Source of the DNA: Rhodococcus ruber
GTDB taxonomy: Bacteria > Actinomycetota > Actinomycetes > Mycobacteriales > Mycobacteriaceae
Assembly (NCBI RefSeq): GCF_027270735.1
Contig: NZ_JAPWIJ010000012.1
Coordinates: forward strand, 1 to 64,000
Direction: 5' to 3'
DNA: 64,000 bases
The notes beneath the pieces were generated by a model that was not told where the DNA came from, ran no database searches, and worked only from the letters and a program-made list of their open reading frames with translations. The position numbers and the translations under genes are program-made. Below, in pieces: positions 8,631-16,958 of the stretch (position 1 is the stretch's first letter; each line of letters opens with the position of its first letter).

Positions 8631-9946
8631 GCAAAACTCCACTGCGACAAGCAGTTTCGGGAAAAATGCTGTTCGTGTTCATTCTCGGCGATGTGCTCGG
8701 TGCCGGAATCTACGCTCTCGTCGGCGAGATCGCGGGTGAGGCAGGCGGAGCCATCTGGCTTCCCATGCTCGTCGCCCTGCTGATGGCACTGCTCACCGCA
8801 GCGTCGTACGCGGAGTTGGTCACCAAGTACCCACGAGCGGGCGGCGCAGCCGTGTTCGCGCAACGGGCGTACGGAAAACCGCTCGTGTCGTTCCTGGTCG
8901 GGTTCTCGATGCTTGCCGCAGGCGTCACCAGTGCCGCCGGGCTGGCGCTTGCCTTTTCGGGCGATTACCTGGGCGTGTTCCTCGACGTGCCGGCCGTACC
9001 CGCTGCAGTGGTCTTCTTACTGCTGGTCGGGTTGCTCAACGCGCGCGGAATCACCGAATCTCTCCGGGCCAACCTCGTCATGACGGTGGTCGAGGTATCC
9101 GGGCTGGTGGTCGTCATCGCCCTTGCCGGACTCGTACTGAGCCGCGGAGACGGCGTGCCGTCTCGCGTCCTCGAATTCACCGACGAGACAACCCCGACGC
9201 TGGCCGTGCTCGGGGCGGCCCTGCTCGCGTTCTACTCGTTCGTGGGCTTCGAGACATCGGCGAACATCGCCGAGGAAGTCGAGGACGTGCGACGGGTCTA
9301 CCCACGAGCCCTACTGGGTGCCGTCACGGCGGCCGGCGTGGTGTACGTGCTCGTCGGGCTGGCAGTCTCGACCGTCGTGCCTGCCGACACGTTGGCGCAA
9401 TCGACCGGCCCGCTGCTCGAGGTCGTCGCCGCCGCAGACGCCGGTATCCCACCGTGGGTGTTCAGCCTCGTCGCGCTCGTCGCGGTGGCCAACGGCGCAT
9501 TGCTGACGATGATCATGGCGTCCCGCTTGACATTCGGGATGGCGCGCGACGGTTTGCTCCCCGGAGCGCTGGCCAAAGTTCTCCCCGGACGCAAGACACC
9601 GTGGACTGCCATCGTGGCCACCACCGTCGTCGCAATGGTTCTCTGCACCACCGGGTCTGTTGCGGCACTGGCCGAAACCGTGGTGTTGCTACTGCTGTTC
9701 GTTTTCGTCAGCACCAACGTCGCAGTGCTCGTGCTACGCCGCGATCGCGCGGACACCGACCATTTCCGAACGCCCACAGCACTTCCCGTCCTCGCGCTGA
9801 TCACCTGTGCTGTACTGCTCACCCAACAGTCGGGAGCAACGTGGCTGCGCGCCGGACTGCTCCTCGCGGTGGGGGTCGCACTGTACGTCGTCGGTACAGT
9901 CCTTACCAGGAAGACCACGACCGAGCAGAGGAGCACTTCCCGATGA
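8627..9946 (+). CDS. APC-family amino acid/polyamine permease
   Basis: 439 aa with about 12 hydrophobic helices. The first helix has the family GDVLGAGIYALVG motif with the unwound GAGIY substrate site. TKYPRAGGAAVFAQRAYG and SFVGFETSANIAEEVED in TM6 are conserved APC segments. The GTG start overlaps the SRPBCC stop, and the stop overlaps the FAD enzyme start (ATGA). Relatives import amino acids or amines by proton symport. The tight coupling suggests uptake of the amine or amino acid processed by the next product. Confidence 0.85.
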   Translation: MSKTPLRQAVSGKMLFVFILGDVLGAGIYALVGEIAGEAGGAIWLPMLVALLMALLTAASYAELVTKYPRAGGAAVFAQRAYGKPLVSFLVGFSMLAAGVTSAAGLALAFSGDYLGVFLDVPAVPAAVVFLLLVGLLNARGITESLRANLVMTVVEVSGLVVVIALAGLVLSRGDGVPSRVLEFTDETTPTLAVLGAALLAFYSFVGFETSANIAEEVEDVRRVYPRALLGAVTAAGVVYVLVGLAVSTVVPADTLAQSTGPLLEVVAAADAGIPPWVFSLVALVAVANGALLTMIMASRLTFGMARDGLLPGALAKVLPGRKTPWTAIVATTVVAMVLCTTGSVAALAETVVLLLLFVFVSTNVAVLVLRRDRADTDHFRTPTALPVLALITCAVLLTQQSGATWLRAGLLLAVGVALYVVGTVLTRKTTTEQRSTSR

Positions 9947-11535
9947 CCACCACCGAGGTCGACGCGATTGTCATCGGCAGCGGTCACAACGGGTTGGTCG
10001 CGGCCGCAGCGATGGCCGACGCAGGCTGGGACGTGGTGGTACTCGAGGCCGCCGAGCACCCGGGTGGAGCTGTGCGCAGCGCCGAGCTGGTTCCGGGGTT
10101 CACCAGCGACCTCTTCAGTGCCTTTTACCCGATGGCGCTTGCATCGCCTGCCATGACCGCACTCGAGCTCGAACGACACGGACTGCAGTGGTCGCATTCG
10201 CCCGCGGTGTACGGCCATGCACGGTCGGCACAGGACACCGACGCTCCGGTCGTCCATCACGACGTCGAGACCACGGCAGCGATGCTGTCCGAACACGACG
10301 CGCGAGACGGCGATACCTGGCTGCGGCTCTTCGAGCAGTGGGAACGCATTCGCAAGCCGCTTCTCGATTCACTGTTCGGACCGTTTCCGCCCGTGGCACC
10401 TGCTGCACGGTTGGTCCGCACCCTCGGAGTACCCGAAACACTGCGTTTCGTGCGATTCGCGGCCCTGCCCGCCCGGGTCATGGCGCACGAGCTGTTCCAC
10501 AGCGAAGCTGCGCGTTGCTTGCTGCTGGGCAATGCCATGCACGGTGACGTGCCGACCGATGCCCCCGTGAGCGGAATGATGGGATACCTGCTCACGATGC
10601 TCGCGCAGGACGTCGGCTACCCCGCCCCGGTCGGTGGATCATCGGCGCTGACCGGCGCTCTGATTCGCCGAGGGGCAGCATCGGGTGCCGCGCTCGAATG
10701 TGGACAGCTGGTCGAATCGATCGACGTTCGCGGCGGCCGAGCACGTGCCGTGCACACTGCCGCCGGAGACACGTTCCGCGCGCGCCGGGCAATCGTCGCC
10801 GATGTATCGGCACCTGCGCTGTACGGCTCACTGCTTCCGTTCGACGCGGTGCCGCGTCGAGTGCACGACGACCTGCGCACCTTCGAGTGGGACACCCCGG
10901 TGGTGAAGGTGAACTACGCCCTCGACCGTCGAATACCCTGGAATTCGACGTCTTTGGCGGATGCAGGCACAGTTCACCTCGGTGCCGACGACAACGGACT
11001 CGTGCACTGGGCAGCCGACCTCACCACCGGAGTCCTTCCACGAAGCCCATTCATGCTGTTCGGCCAGATGACCACGGCCGATCGGAGCCGATCGCCGGAA
11101 GGTACCGAAAGTGCTTGGGCCTACACCCATTTGCCGAGAGGCGTCGTCGACGATGCAGCGGCCGACACCGTTGCCGACCGGGTGGACACAGTTCTCGATG
11201 CTCATGCACCGGGGTTTCTGGATTCGATCGTCGGCCGGGTCGTGCAGCGACCGAGCGACCTGTACGGGGCCGATCCCAACCTGTTCGGCGGCGCGGTGAA
11301 CGGTGGGACCGCACAGCTTCAGCAGCAGTTGATATTTCGGCCGACGCCAGGGCTGGGACGGTCGGAGACCCCCGTCGAGGGTCTGTTCCTCGGATCAGCA
11401 TCGGCACACCCCGGTGGCGGGGTGCACGGGGCAGCAGGCCTCAACGCTGCTCGGGCAGCACTCGGGCAGCGCGGCGTCCGTGGCTGGATGAAGACGAAGG
11501 TCACCAGTTCACTCATCGAATTGTTGACCAGGTAA
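9943..11535 (+). CDS. FAD-dependent oxidoreductase (phytoene-desaturase/amine-oxidase superfamily)
   Basis: 530 aa. The N-terminal dinucleotide fold VDAIVIGSGHNGLVAAAAMADAG with VVVLEAAEHPGGAVRS is the crtI-type NAD(P)/FAD signature. The C-terminal GLFLGSASAHPGGGVHGAAGLNAAR is the second conserved FAD site. Such proteins include carotenoid desaturases, isomerases and uncharacterised actinobacterial oxidoreductases; no other carotenoid gene is near, so carotenoid chemistry is not supported. It is the last gene of the SRPBCC-permease-oxidoreductase trio. Confidence 0.85.
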   Translation: MTTTEVDAIVIGSGHNGLVAAAAMADAGWDVVVLEAAEHPGGAVRSAELVPGFTSDLFSAFYPMALASPAMTALELERHGLQWSHSPAVYGHARSAQDTDAPVVHHDVETTAAMLSEHDARDGDTWLRLFEQWERIRKPLLDSLFGPFPPVAPAARLVRTLGVPETLRFVRFAALPARVMAHELFHSEAARCLLLGNAMHGDVPTDAPVSGMMGYLLTMLAQDVGYPAPVGGSSALTGALIRRGAASGAALECGQLVESIDVRGGRARAVHTAAGDTFRARRAIVADVSAPALYGSLLPFDAVPRRVHDDLRTFEWDTPVVKVNYALDRRIPWNSTSLADAGTVHLGADDNGLVHWAADLTTGVLPRSPFMLFGQMTTADRSRSPEGTESAWAYTHLPRGVVDDAAADTVADRVDTVLDAHAPGFLDSIVGRVVQRPSDLYGADPNLFGGAVNGGTAQLQQQLIFRPTPGLGRSETPVEGLFLGSASAHPGGGVHGAAGLNAARAALGQRGVRGWMKTKVTSSLIELLTR

Positions 11536-11580
11536 CGGCGTTACCGAACCGAGATCTTTCGTTACCGATTCGAGATCTTC
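11531..11580. promoter_or_regulatory. Palindrome plus 21-bp tandem repeat before the STAS gene
   Basis: GGTAAC-GGC-GTTACC is a perfect inverted repeat at 11531-11545, overlapping the upstream stop codon. CGTTACCGA-containing units at 11539-11559 and 11560-11580 are direct repeats, 18 of 21 positions identical, each ending in CGAGATCTT. A 21-bp period is two helical turns, fitting side-by-side protein binding. A related GGTAACG lies 13 bp before the second STAS gene at about 12067. Confidence 0.5.
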
Positions 11581-11692
11581 GACTGAGCCTTCCGCAATAG
11601 GGCACTGACATTGTTGAAAGCACAACAACTCAGCGTTTCGCACCGCACGGGCACACCGATCGGGGCGAGCGCTTCGGGGAAGAGGTAAGGAC

Positions 11693-12049
11693 ATGCTGAC
11701 GAGCACTGCAACCATGGAACGCTCCCTCCGCGACGACGAAGGCGTCTTCCGACTCGAAACCGTTCGCAATCTCGACGGGGTCGACACACTGCGCGCATTC
11801 GGCGAACTGGACATGTCCACCCGGGCCGAATTCGTCCACAGCCTCGACTGCCTCGCGTCCACGTCCGATCGGGTGGTGGTCGATCTGGCACAGGTGTCGT
11901 TCATGTACTCGGGTGTCGCCAACGCGATCATCGATGCGACGTACGCGCATCCGGGCAAGATTGCCGTGTACGCACCTGCACGGTCTGTGCGCATGGTTCT
12001 GGACGTGCTCGGTGCCGGTGGGCTGTTGATCGACACTTTTCGGTCGTGA
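11693..12049 (+). CDS. STAS-domain anti-sigma-factor antagonist (RsbV-like), copy 1
   Basis: 118 aa. The STAS core spans about residues 25-115: LRAFGELDMSTRAEF, VVVDLAQVSFMYSGVANAII and a C-terminal helix. The phosphorylatable Ser is probably the one in FMYSG, where canonical antagonists have DSSG. AGAGGTAAGGAC precedes the ATG. It opens a four-gene partner-switching module. In such systems the dephosphorylated antagonist traps the RsbW kinase and frees a sigma factor. Confidence 0.8.
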   Translation: MLTSTATMERSLRDDEGVFRLETVRNLDGVDTLRAFGELDMSTRAEFVHSLDCLASTSDRVVVDLAQVSFMYSGVANAIIDATYAHPGKIAVYAPARSVRMVLDVLGAGGLLIDTFRS

Positions 12050-12080
12050 ATCGCACTCGATAACAGGTAACGTCGGAACA

Positions 12081-12470
12081 ATGTCAGAGGAGCCGACCGG
12101 AGGGCCGTTCGAGATCGTGTCGGCTGCGCACGACTCGACGACCGTACTCACTGTTCGAGGAGAGCTGGACCTCGACACCATCCCTGCGCTGTCTGCCACT
12201 GCGTTCCCTGCGGCCGACACTGCCGAAGGTGGTCTGGTCGTGGACTTGACCGACGTGAGCTTCCTGTCGTCGAGCGCGATCACAGTCTTGGTACGCGTGT
12301 GCGATCGACTGCCGGACGCCTCGCGTATGGCGTTGGTTGCGGTGAACGGCGTCGTCGTTCGACCCGTGCAACTCAGCGGGATCGATCGCGTGATGGCCAC
12401 GTTCACCAGCGTCCCTGACGCCGTTGCGCACGTGCAGTCGTCGGCTCGCAGCGGCGAGGCGGACCGATGA
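12081..12470 (+). CDS. STAS-domain anti-sigma-factor antagonist, copy 2
   Basis: 129 aa. TVLTVRGELDLDTIPAL, GLVVDLTDVSFLSSSAITVLV and RPVQLSGIDRVM cover the STAS fold; the Ser in LSSSA is in the phospho-acceptor position. Thirty-one bp separate it from copy 1 and 28 bp from the kinase gene. Two different antagonists with one kinase suggest two input signals or a decoy/antagonist pair. Confidence 0.85.
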   Translation: MSEEPTGGPFEIVSAAHDSTTVLTVRGELDLDTIPALSATAFPAADTAEGGLVVDLTDVSFLSSSAITVLVRVCDRLPDASRMALVAVNGVVVRPVQLSGIDRVMATFTSVPDAVAHVQSSARSGEADR

Positions 12471-12498
12471 CACCACATCCCCGGCCGGAGCGTAGGTC

Positions 12499-12951
12499 GT
12501 GACCGAAAGCAATTCGGCGTCCGCCCCTCTGCGCTGGAGTCACACGGCGCAGGCCGAACCTACGACGGCGACCACGCTTCGTCGACGGCTGCGCGGGTGG
12601 GTTCTCGACCTCGGAGTGAACAGCGCTCTGGTGGACGACATCGTGCTCGGGGTCTACGAGGCACTCGCCAACGTCGTCGAACACGCCTATTGCGCATCGC
12701 CCGAAACCGGAACGATGACGATCACCGCGGCGTACGACCACGAGACGCTCACCGTGACTGTCTCCGACACCGGAACGTGGCACCCACCGACTCCGACGAC
12801 CACTCGCAGCCACGGCCTGCAGTTGGCCGCCGCGGTATCGGACGAGCTGTCGGTCGATCATCGACCCGGTCTCGGCACGGTGGTGACAGTGGCGTGGAGC
12901 AAGCCGCTCGCGGCGGCAGGCCCCACCGGATCATCCCATCGCGCGACCTGA
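12499..12951 (+). CDS. RsbW-like serine kinase/anti-sigma factor (HATPase_c)
   Basis: 150 aa. The GHKL ATPase N-box YEALANVVEHAY (about residues 54-65), the DTGTW motif and SHGLQLAAAVSDEL are as in actinobacterial anti-sigma kinases. The GTG start at 12499 lies 10 nt after CGGAG. The product should bind a sigma factor, phosphorylate the STAS proteins, or both. No sigma-factor gene occurs in the window, so its target is elsewhere. The FAD/PAS-SpoIIE phosphatase gene follows at once. Confidence 0.85.
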   Translation: MTESNSASAPLRWSHTAQAEPTTATTLRRRLRGWVLDLGVNSALVDDIVLGVYEALANVVEHAYCASPETGTMTITAAYDHETLTVTVSDTGTWHPPTPTTTRSHGLQLAAAVSDELSVDHRPGLGTVVTVAWSKPLAAAGPTGSSHRAT

Positions 12952-12966
12952 CCAAGAGGAGTGAAC

Positions 12967-14235
12967 ATGACCGCTTCGGCTGCCGAACTACTCGCCTCCG
13001 CGCCCTGCGGAGTGTTCTCGGTCGACGTCTCCAGCGGCAGAATTCTGTACGCGAACGTGGCCGCCTCTCGAATCACTGCCCGCAGCCGCGACTCGCTGGA
13101 GGGAACCCCGGTCGCAGACCTGTTCGGTGCCGAGTTCGCACCGGTGCTGGCAGGCTTGCTCGACGCGGCATCCACATCCGATTCGGACGTGCCGATCGGG
13201 ACCGCTGCGCAGCTGACCGGCGCACCGGGGCGAGCGTCGTCCACCGCGGTGTCCGTGCTGGCCAACAGACTTCGTTCGGAGTCGGGTGCGATGACCGTCA
13301 CGATGACACTGCACAACGAGACGGAACGCCGCGTGCGCGAAAAGGATCTGGTCGACGCCCGTATCTATGCCGAGGCGGCTCAGGACGATGCCGAAGCAGC
13401 CCTCGATCGATCCCAGGATGCGTTGGGAGCATCTGAGCAAGCTCGAAAGTTGGCCGAGGCCGAACGGACTCAGGTTCAGATCTTGGCGTCGACGCTTCAG
13501 CGGACTCTGCTTCCGCCGATCCTCTCCGCTCCGACCGGCATGAACGTCGCAGCCCACTATCACCCCGCATCCCTCGACGAAGTCGGTGGTGATTTCTACG
13601 ATGTGTTTCCACTCGACAAAGACACGTGGGGCTTCTTCCTCGGTGACGTGAGCGGCAAGGGTGCCGGTGCCGCAGCCGTCACGTCACTGACTCGGTACAC
13701 CTTGCGGGCCGCGGCAGTGTTCGACCGCAACCCGATCTCGGTGTTGGAGAACCTCAACACCGTTCTGCATCACGAGTTTCACGGCGACGACCCGAGGTTC
13801 TGCACGGTGGTGTTCGGCACCATCACTCCGCAACCGAACGGCGCGGTGGTACACCTCGCAAGCGGCGGGCACCCACCCGCGATACGCATAACCCACGATG
13901 CTGCAGTAGATTTCGTCGACACTACCGGCGGGCAGCTCGTCGGTGCCCTGTCCGAGCCTCACTTCGAGTCGGCATCGGTGACACTGCGGGCCGGTGACGT
14001 CATGGCGTTCTACACCGATGGCCTGACCGAAGCCATCGTGGGACCCGGCCGAACTCGCTTCGACGACAACGGGAACCTCGAGACCTTCGTCGCCGAGATG
14101 GGACCCACCACTGCTCCGAAGATCGTCGACGACCTCACCACCCTGCTGGCGTCGTTCGGCGACGGACTTCAGGACGATGTGGCTCTGCTGGCCTTCGACG
14201 TCCCTGTTCCTGACACGGGCTCGGTCGAGGCGTAA
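12967..14235 (+). CDS. PAS-coupled PP2C/SpoIIE-type serine phosphatase (RsbU/RsbP-like)
   Basis: 422 aa. A PAS-like sensor covers about residues 1-115, a coiled coil (ARIYAEAAQDDAEAALDRSQ) about 120-170, and the SpoIIE phosphatase about 175-415. LQRTLLPPIL, VGGDFYDVF, FFLGDVSGKGAGAAA, FYTDGLTEA and DDVALLAF supply the metal-binding Asp residues. ATG at 12967 is preferred since AGAGGAG lies 6 nt upstream; a GTG two codons earlier is in frame. It should dephosphorylate the STAS proteins when its PAS domain senses a signal. The ligand is unknown. Confidence 0.9.
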   Translation: MTASAAELLASAPCGVFSVDVSSGRILYANVAASRITARSRDSLEGTPVADLFGAEFAPVLAGLLDAASTSDSDVPIGTAAQLTGAPGRASSTAVSVLANRLRSESGAMTVTMTLHNETERRVREKDLVDARIYAEAAQDDAEAALDRSQDALGASEQARKLAEAERTQVQILASTLQRTLLPPILSAPTGMNVAAHYHPASLDEVGGDFYDVFPLDKDTWGFFLGDVSGKGAGAAAVTSLTRYTLRAAAVFDRNPISVLENLNTVLHHEFHGDDPRFCTVVFGTITPQPNGAVVHLASGGHPPAIRITHDAAVDFVDTTGGQLVGALSEPHFESASVTLRAGDVMAFYTDGLTEAIVGPGRTRFDDNGNLETFVAEMGPTTAPKIVDDLTTLLASFGDGLQDDVALLAFDVPVPDTGSVEA

Positions 14236-14254
14236 TCGCCGCGGAAGGCGTCGA

Positions 14255-15505
14255 TCAACGAGACAGTATTCCGGACAGGAATACCCTCAGCACATTGTCG
14301 GCGACGTCTTCGGGGGCTTCTGCCGATCGTGTCACAGATCTGATCACCACGTTGTTGGCGAGCATGGTGGCCAATTCGACTGCGGACACCTCGGTAGCGA
14401 AGTCGCCTCGGCGCTGACCGCTCTCGAGAATCGGAATGAGCGCCGACGGCACGGGAAGGTGTTCCCTGATAGTGGTGACGGTACCGGGCTCGTGAAACTG
14501 CTCGAAGCTCAACGCAAGCAACATTCCCGAGCTCATGGCCCGATTCCTCGCCACGAATTCCGCCAGACGATTCACCGAACGATTAAGAGCCACAACCGGT
14601 TCCACTTCGAGACGAGCATCAGCGCGACCCAGTCGGAGTACACGCTCGAACTCGGGGGTGAGCGCGGCGACGATGATGTCGACTTTGCTCGGAAACAATC
14701 GCTTGAGATCGGTGACGGTCAACGACGAGGCCGACGCGATGTCTGCGAGAGTGACCGAGAAGTATCCGTGTTCCGAGAACAGCGTCTCGGTAGCCGCGAT
14801 GACGTCGGATTCGATGTCGACCCTCGAGGGATCGAGGGATTCGAGCGACGGCAGAGCATCGACCTGCTCGTTGGTGCGTTGCCGTCGATCCGAGTGCACC
14901 GGGTCCACCGCCCAATCCAGCAACGAATCGATGGCCGTGGACACCCGTTCCGCGGAGATCGTTCCCGGGCTGAGACTTTCACGGAAGGCAAGCCCGTCGA
15001 GCAGAGCGACGAACACTGTCGAGAGGTCGGCCACCGTCAGTGGCGTTCTCACCGAACCACCGAGAGCACGAAGTTTGCGCCGGACCGTGCCCTCCACCGC
15101 ATGATCCATGGCATCGAACTCAGGTGCCAACGAGGACCGCGCTCCGGCGTGATCGGAGGCGATCATGGCACCGATCATTCTTCTACGCAGCAGCCCAGAG
15201 GTCAGCTGTTCGAAATAAGCCGCGAAATCCGAGGAAGGCAGCTCGGCGACGTCATCGGACGATGAGTACTCCAACGTCACGTGTGCGAGCAGTTCTTCCA
15301 TGAACGCTTCCTTGCCGCCGCGCTCGCCGGTGCGGGAAGAGCCTGGATACGCGTTGTGGAAGGTTTGATGCGACAGTCCTGCTTCTTCCACCACCGCTGC
15401 AATGGACAGCGATCGAGCCAGCACCGTCATATCGAGATCGGTCAGCAAGCGGGAACCGGCTCGGAGCAATTGTTCGCGTGGTGTGGATCTCGAGCTCAAC
15501 GACAA
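14255..15505 (-). CDS. Double-headed TetR-like regulator (two TetR units in one chain)
   Basis: 416 aa, twice the TetR length. The first HTH lies at residues 30-55 (IAAVVEEAGLSHQTFHNAYP) with its own helical domain; a second lies near 235-260 (VTLADIASASSLTVTDLKRLF) with another C-terminal domain ending LRVFLSGILSR. Some actinobacteria carry such tandem TetR proteins, function unknown. No ATG fits; TTG at 15505 or 15499 is the best start, with AGGCGG just upstream, so the N-terminus is uncertain. It faces an AT-rich intergenic region shared with a LuxR-type gene. Confidence 0.75.
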   Translation of the reverse strand: MSLSSRSTPREQLLRAGSRLLTDLDMTVLARSLSIAAVVEEAGLSHQTFHNAYPGSSRTGERGGKEAFMEELLAHVTLEYSSSDDVAELPSSDFAAYFEQLTSGLLRRRMIGAMIASDHAGARSSLAPEFDAMDHAVEGTVRRKLRALGGSVRTPLTVADLSTVFVALLDGLAFRESLSPGTISAERVSTAIDSLLDWAVDPVHSDRRQRTNEQVDALPSLESLDPSRVDIESDVIAATETLFSEHGYFSVTLADIASASSLTVTDLKRLFPSKVDIIVAALTPEFERVLRLGRADARLEVEPVVALNRSVNRLAEFVARNRAMSSGMLLALSFEQFHEPGTVTTIREHLPVPSALIPILESGQRRGDFATEVSAVELATMLANNVVIRSVTRSAEAPEDVADNVLRVFLSGILSR

Positions 15506-15704
15506 CCGCCTACGGATGTTCGACCTGATGGATAGATGACTATATCAACACACATCTCGCGCTAAAGTTTTATAAGTCTATAAAGCCCGATAGATATGGA
15601 TATCCAATTCTGTAGTGATCCTCGAACATGGTGGTGTTGTTTCATATTTCGAAGCGTGGTCGGATGATCGAAACACCCAAGACGGACAGCGGGGGTCGGA
15701 TGCC
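15506..15704. promoter_or_regulatory. AT-rich divergent promoter region
   Basis: 199 bp without a gene, clearly richer in A/T than its surroundings. It holds TTTATA-AGTC-TATAAA (15569-15584), the palindrome GGATATCC (15598-15605) and several TATA/GATA-like hexamers suited to -10 boxes in both directions. It separates the double TetR gene from the LuxR-type gene, so it probably holds both promoters and an autoregulatory operator. Confidence 0.5.
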
Positions 15705-16106
15705 ATGCAGAACACGAACACAGGGGTGACGACCATGACGCTCGAGATCGAGTCCGGTGCGTCGATTCACCCGTCACAACGATTTGCGCCTCGACGAAGC
15801 GCGTCGGCGGTGCGCTCCCGAACCACCGCAAACCCCGGCAACGGTAGGCCTCGGGTGCCGCAGGAGCCGGTCGAGTTCGCCGATCCCGGGTTGACCACCC
15901 GAGAGATCGCAGTTCTCGGAGCCTGGTTGCGCTGCGACTCCAAGCAAGAAGTGTGCGCGGTGCTGCATATTGCGTTGGGCACGGTGAATACCCATCTGTC
16001 CCGTATTCGCGCGAAGTATGCCGGTGTCGGTCGGGCTGCGCCGACCAAAGCGTCGCTCGTCGCCAGAGCACTACAGGACGGCCTGGTCGCCCTGGAAGAT
16101 CTGTGA
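15705..16106 (+). CDS. LuxR-type HTH DNA-binding protein
   Basis: 133 aa. The C-terminal 65 residues form a LuxR/FixJ HTH: LTTREIAVLGAWLRCDSKQEVCAVLHIALGTV is followed by NTHLSRIRAKYAGVGR. The N-terminal 60 residues are Arg/Ser-rich and show no receiver domain. ATG at 15705 has GGGGG 8 nt upstream; in-frame ATGs at 15615 and 15735 are alternatives. It has no cognate kinase nearby. It may act as a stand-alone regulator, possibly with the divergent TetR protein. Confidence 0.75.
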   Translation: MQNTNTGVTTMTLEIESGASIHPSQRFAPRRSASAVRSRTTANPGNGRPRVPQEPVEFADPGLTTREIAVLGAWLRCDSKQEVCAVLHIALGTVNTHLSRIRAKYAGVGRAAPTKASLVARALQDGLVALEDL

Positions 16107-16123
16107 CCGAAGGTCCCCACGAG

Positions 16124-16151
16124 GCGGGCAGAGGAATGATCCCCTGCCCGC
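16124..16151 (+). terminator. Hairpin after the LuxR-type gene
   Basis: An 11-bp stem with one mismatch (GCGGGCAGAGG / CCCCTGCCCGC) and a 6-nt AATGAT loop, 17 nt after the stop. No T-run follows. Confidence 0.6.
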
Positions 16152-16184
16152 GCAGGTGACGACACGCGTGGCACACTTCGGTCG

Positions 16185-16949
16185 ATGAACGACAAGCCTG
16201 TGTTGATGTTGCTGCACGGCGTCACCATGTCGGGAGCAGCGTGGGACGACGTCGTGCCACTGCTGGCCGAACGGTTCGATGTCATTGCTCCCACCGCGGC
16301 CGGTCATCGTGGAGGCCCGGCGCTCGCCGGTGAAGCGACAATCGCCGCCGTCACCGATGCTGCAGAACGCGAACTCGACGAGCGCGGCCTGGGTGCAGTA
16401 CACATCGCCGGAAATTCGATGGGCGGATGGATGGCCGTCGAACTGGCGAGACGGGGACGCGCACGCTCGGTCTGTGCATTCTCACCTGCGGGACTGTGGG
16501 AAAGGGACGAGAAGCCGGGTGCCAGCCGAGCCACCTTGATCCGTACCAAGAGATTGGCCGACGCGACTCGTCGTCTGGCCCCTGCGCTGATGAGGTTCGG
16601 TCTCGCTCGCCGAATTGCCATGCGCGACATCGCAGTCCATGGAGAGCGCATGACGCCGCAGCAAGCCGTGCGATCGTTTCAGGATCTCGTCGGGTGCGAC
16701 GCAGCGTACGAACTACTGAACACCCGCGAAAGCATGGACCCGCTCGTCGACCTGCCATGCCCGGTCACCGTCGCGTGGGCGGCTCACGATCGCATCTTTC
16801 CACCCGCAGAGTTCGTCCCCATTGCCCGACAGCGCCTGCCTCGAGCCCGGTTCGTCACCGCGCCGGACGTCGGCCATGTTCCGATGATCGACGACCCGGT
16901 TCTGTGCGCACGAACGATCGTCGATTCGATCGAGGATCAGGCGGGCTGA
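16185..16949 (+). CDS. Alpha/beta-hydrolase
   Basis: 254 aa. The fold is clear: LLHGVTMSGAAWDDVVPLL (oxyanion HG), nucleophile elbow IAGNSMGGWMA (Ser about residue 78), acid in VAWAAHDRIFP and catalytic His in DVGHVPMIDDP. The ATG at 16185 begins the first strand. There is no signal peptide. It converges with the MBL gene 9 bp away. Substrate unknown; esterase, lactonase or C-C hydrolase are all possible. Confidence 0.85.
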   Translation: MNDKPVLMLLHGVTMSGAAWDDVVPLLAERFDVIAPTAAGHRGGPALAGEATIAAVTDAAERELDERGLGAVHIAGNSMGGWMAVELARRGRARSVCAFSPAGLWERDEKPGASRATLIRTKRLADATRRLAPALMRFGLARRIAMRDIAVHGERMTPQQAVRSFQDLVGCDAAYELLNTRESMDPLVDLPCPVTVAWAAHDRIFPPAEFVPIARQRLPRARFVTAPDVGHVPMIDDPVLCARTIVDSIEDQAG

Positions 16950-16958
16950 CGCGGTCTG

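Noticed and set aside
9943..11535. Carotenoid biosynthesis gene (crtI)
   Set aside because: The FAD fold fits the superfamily, but no phytoene synthase or other carotenoid gene is near and the gene is coupled to a permease.
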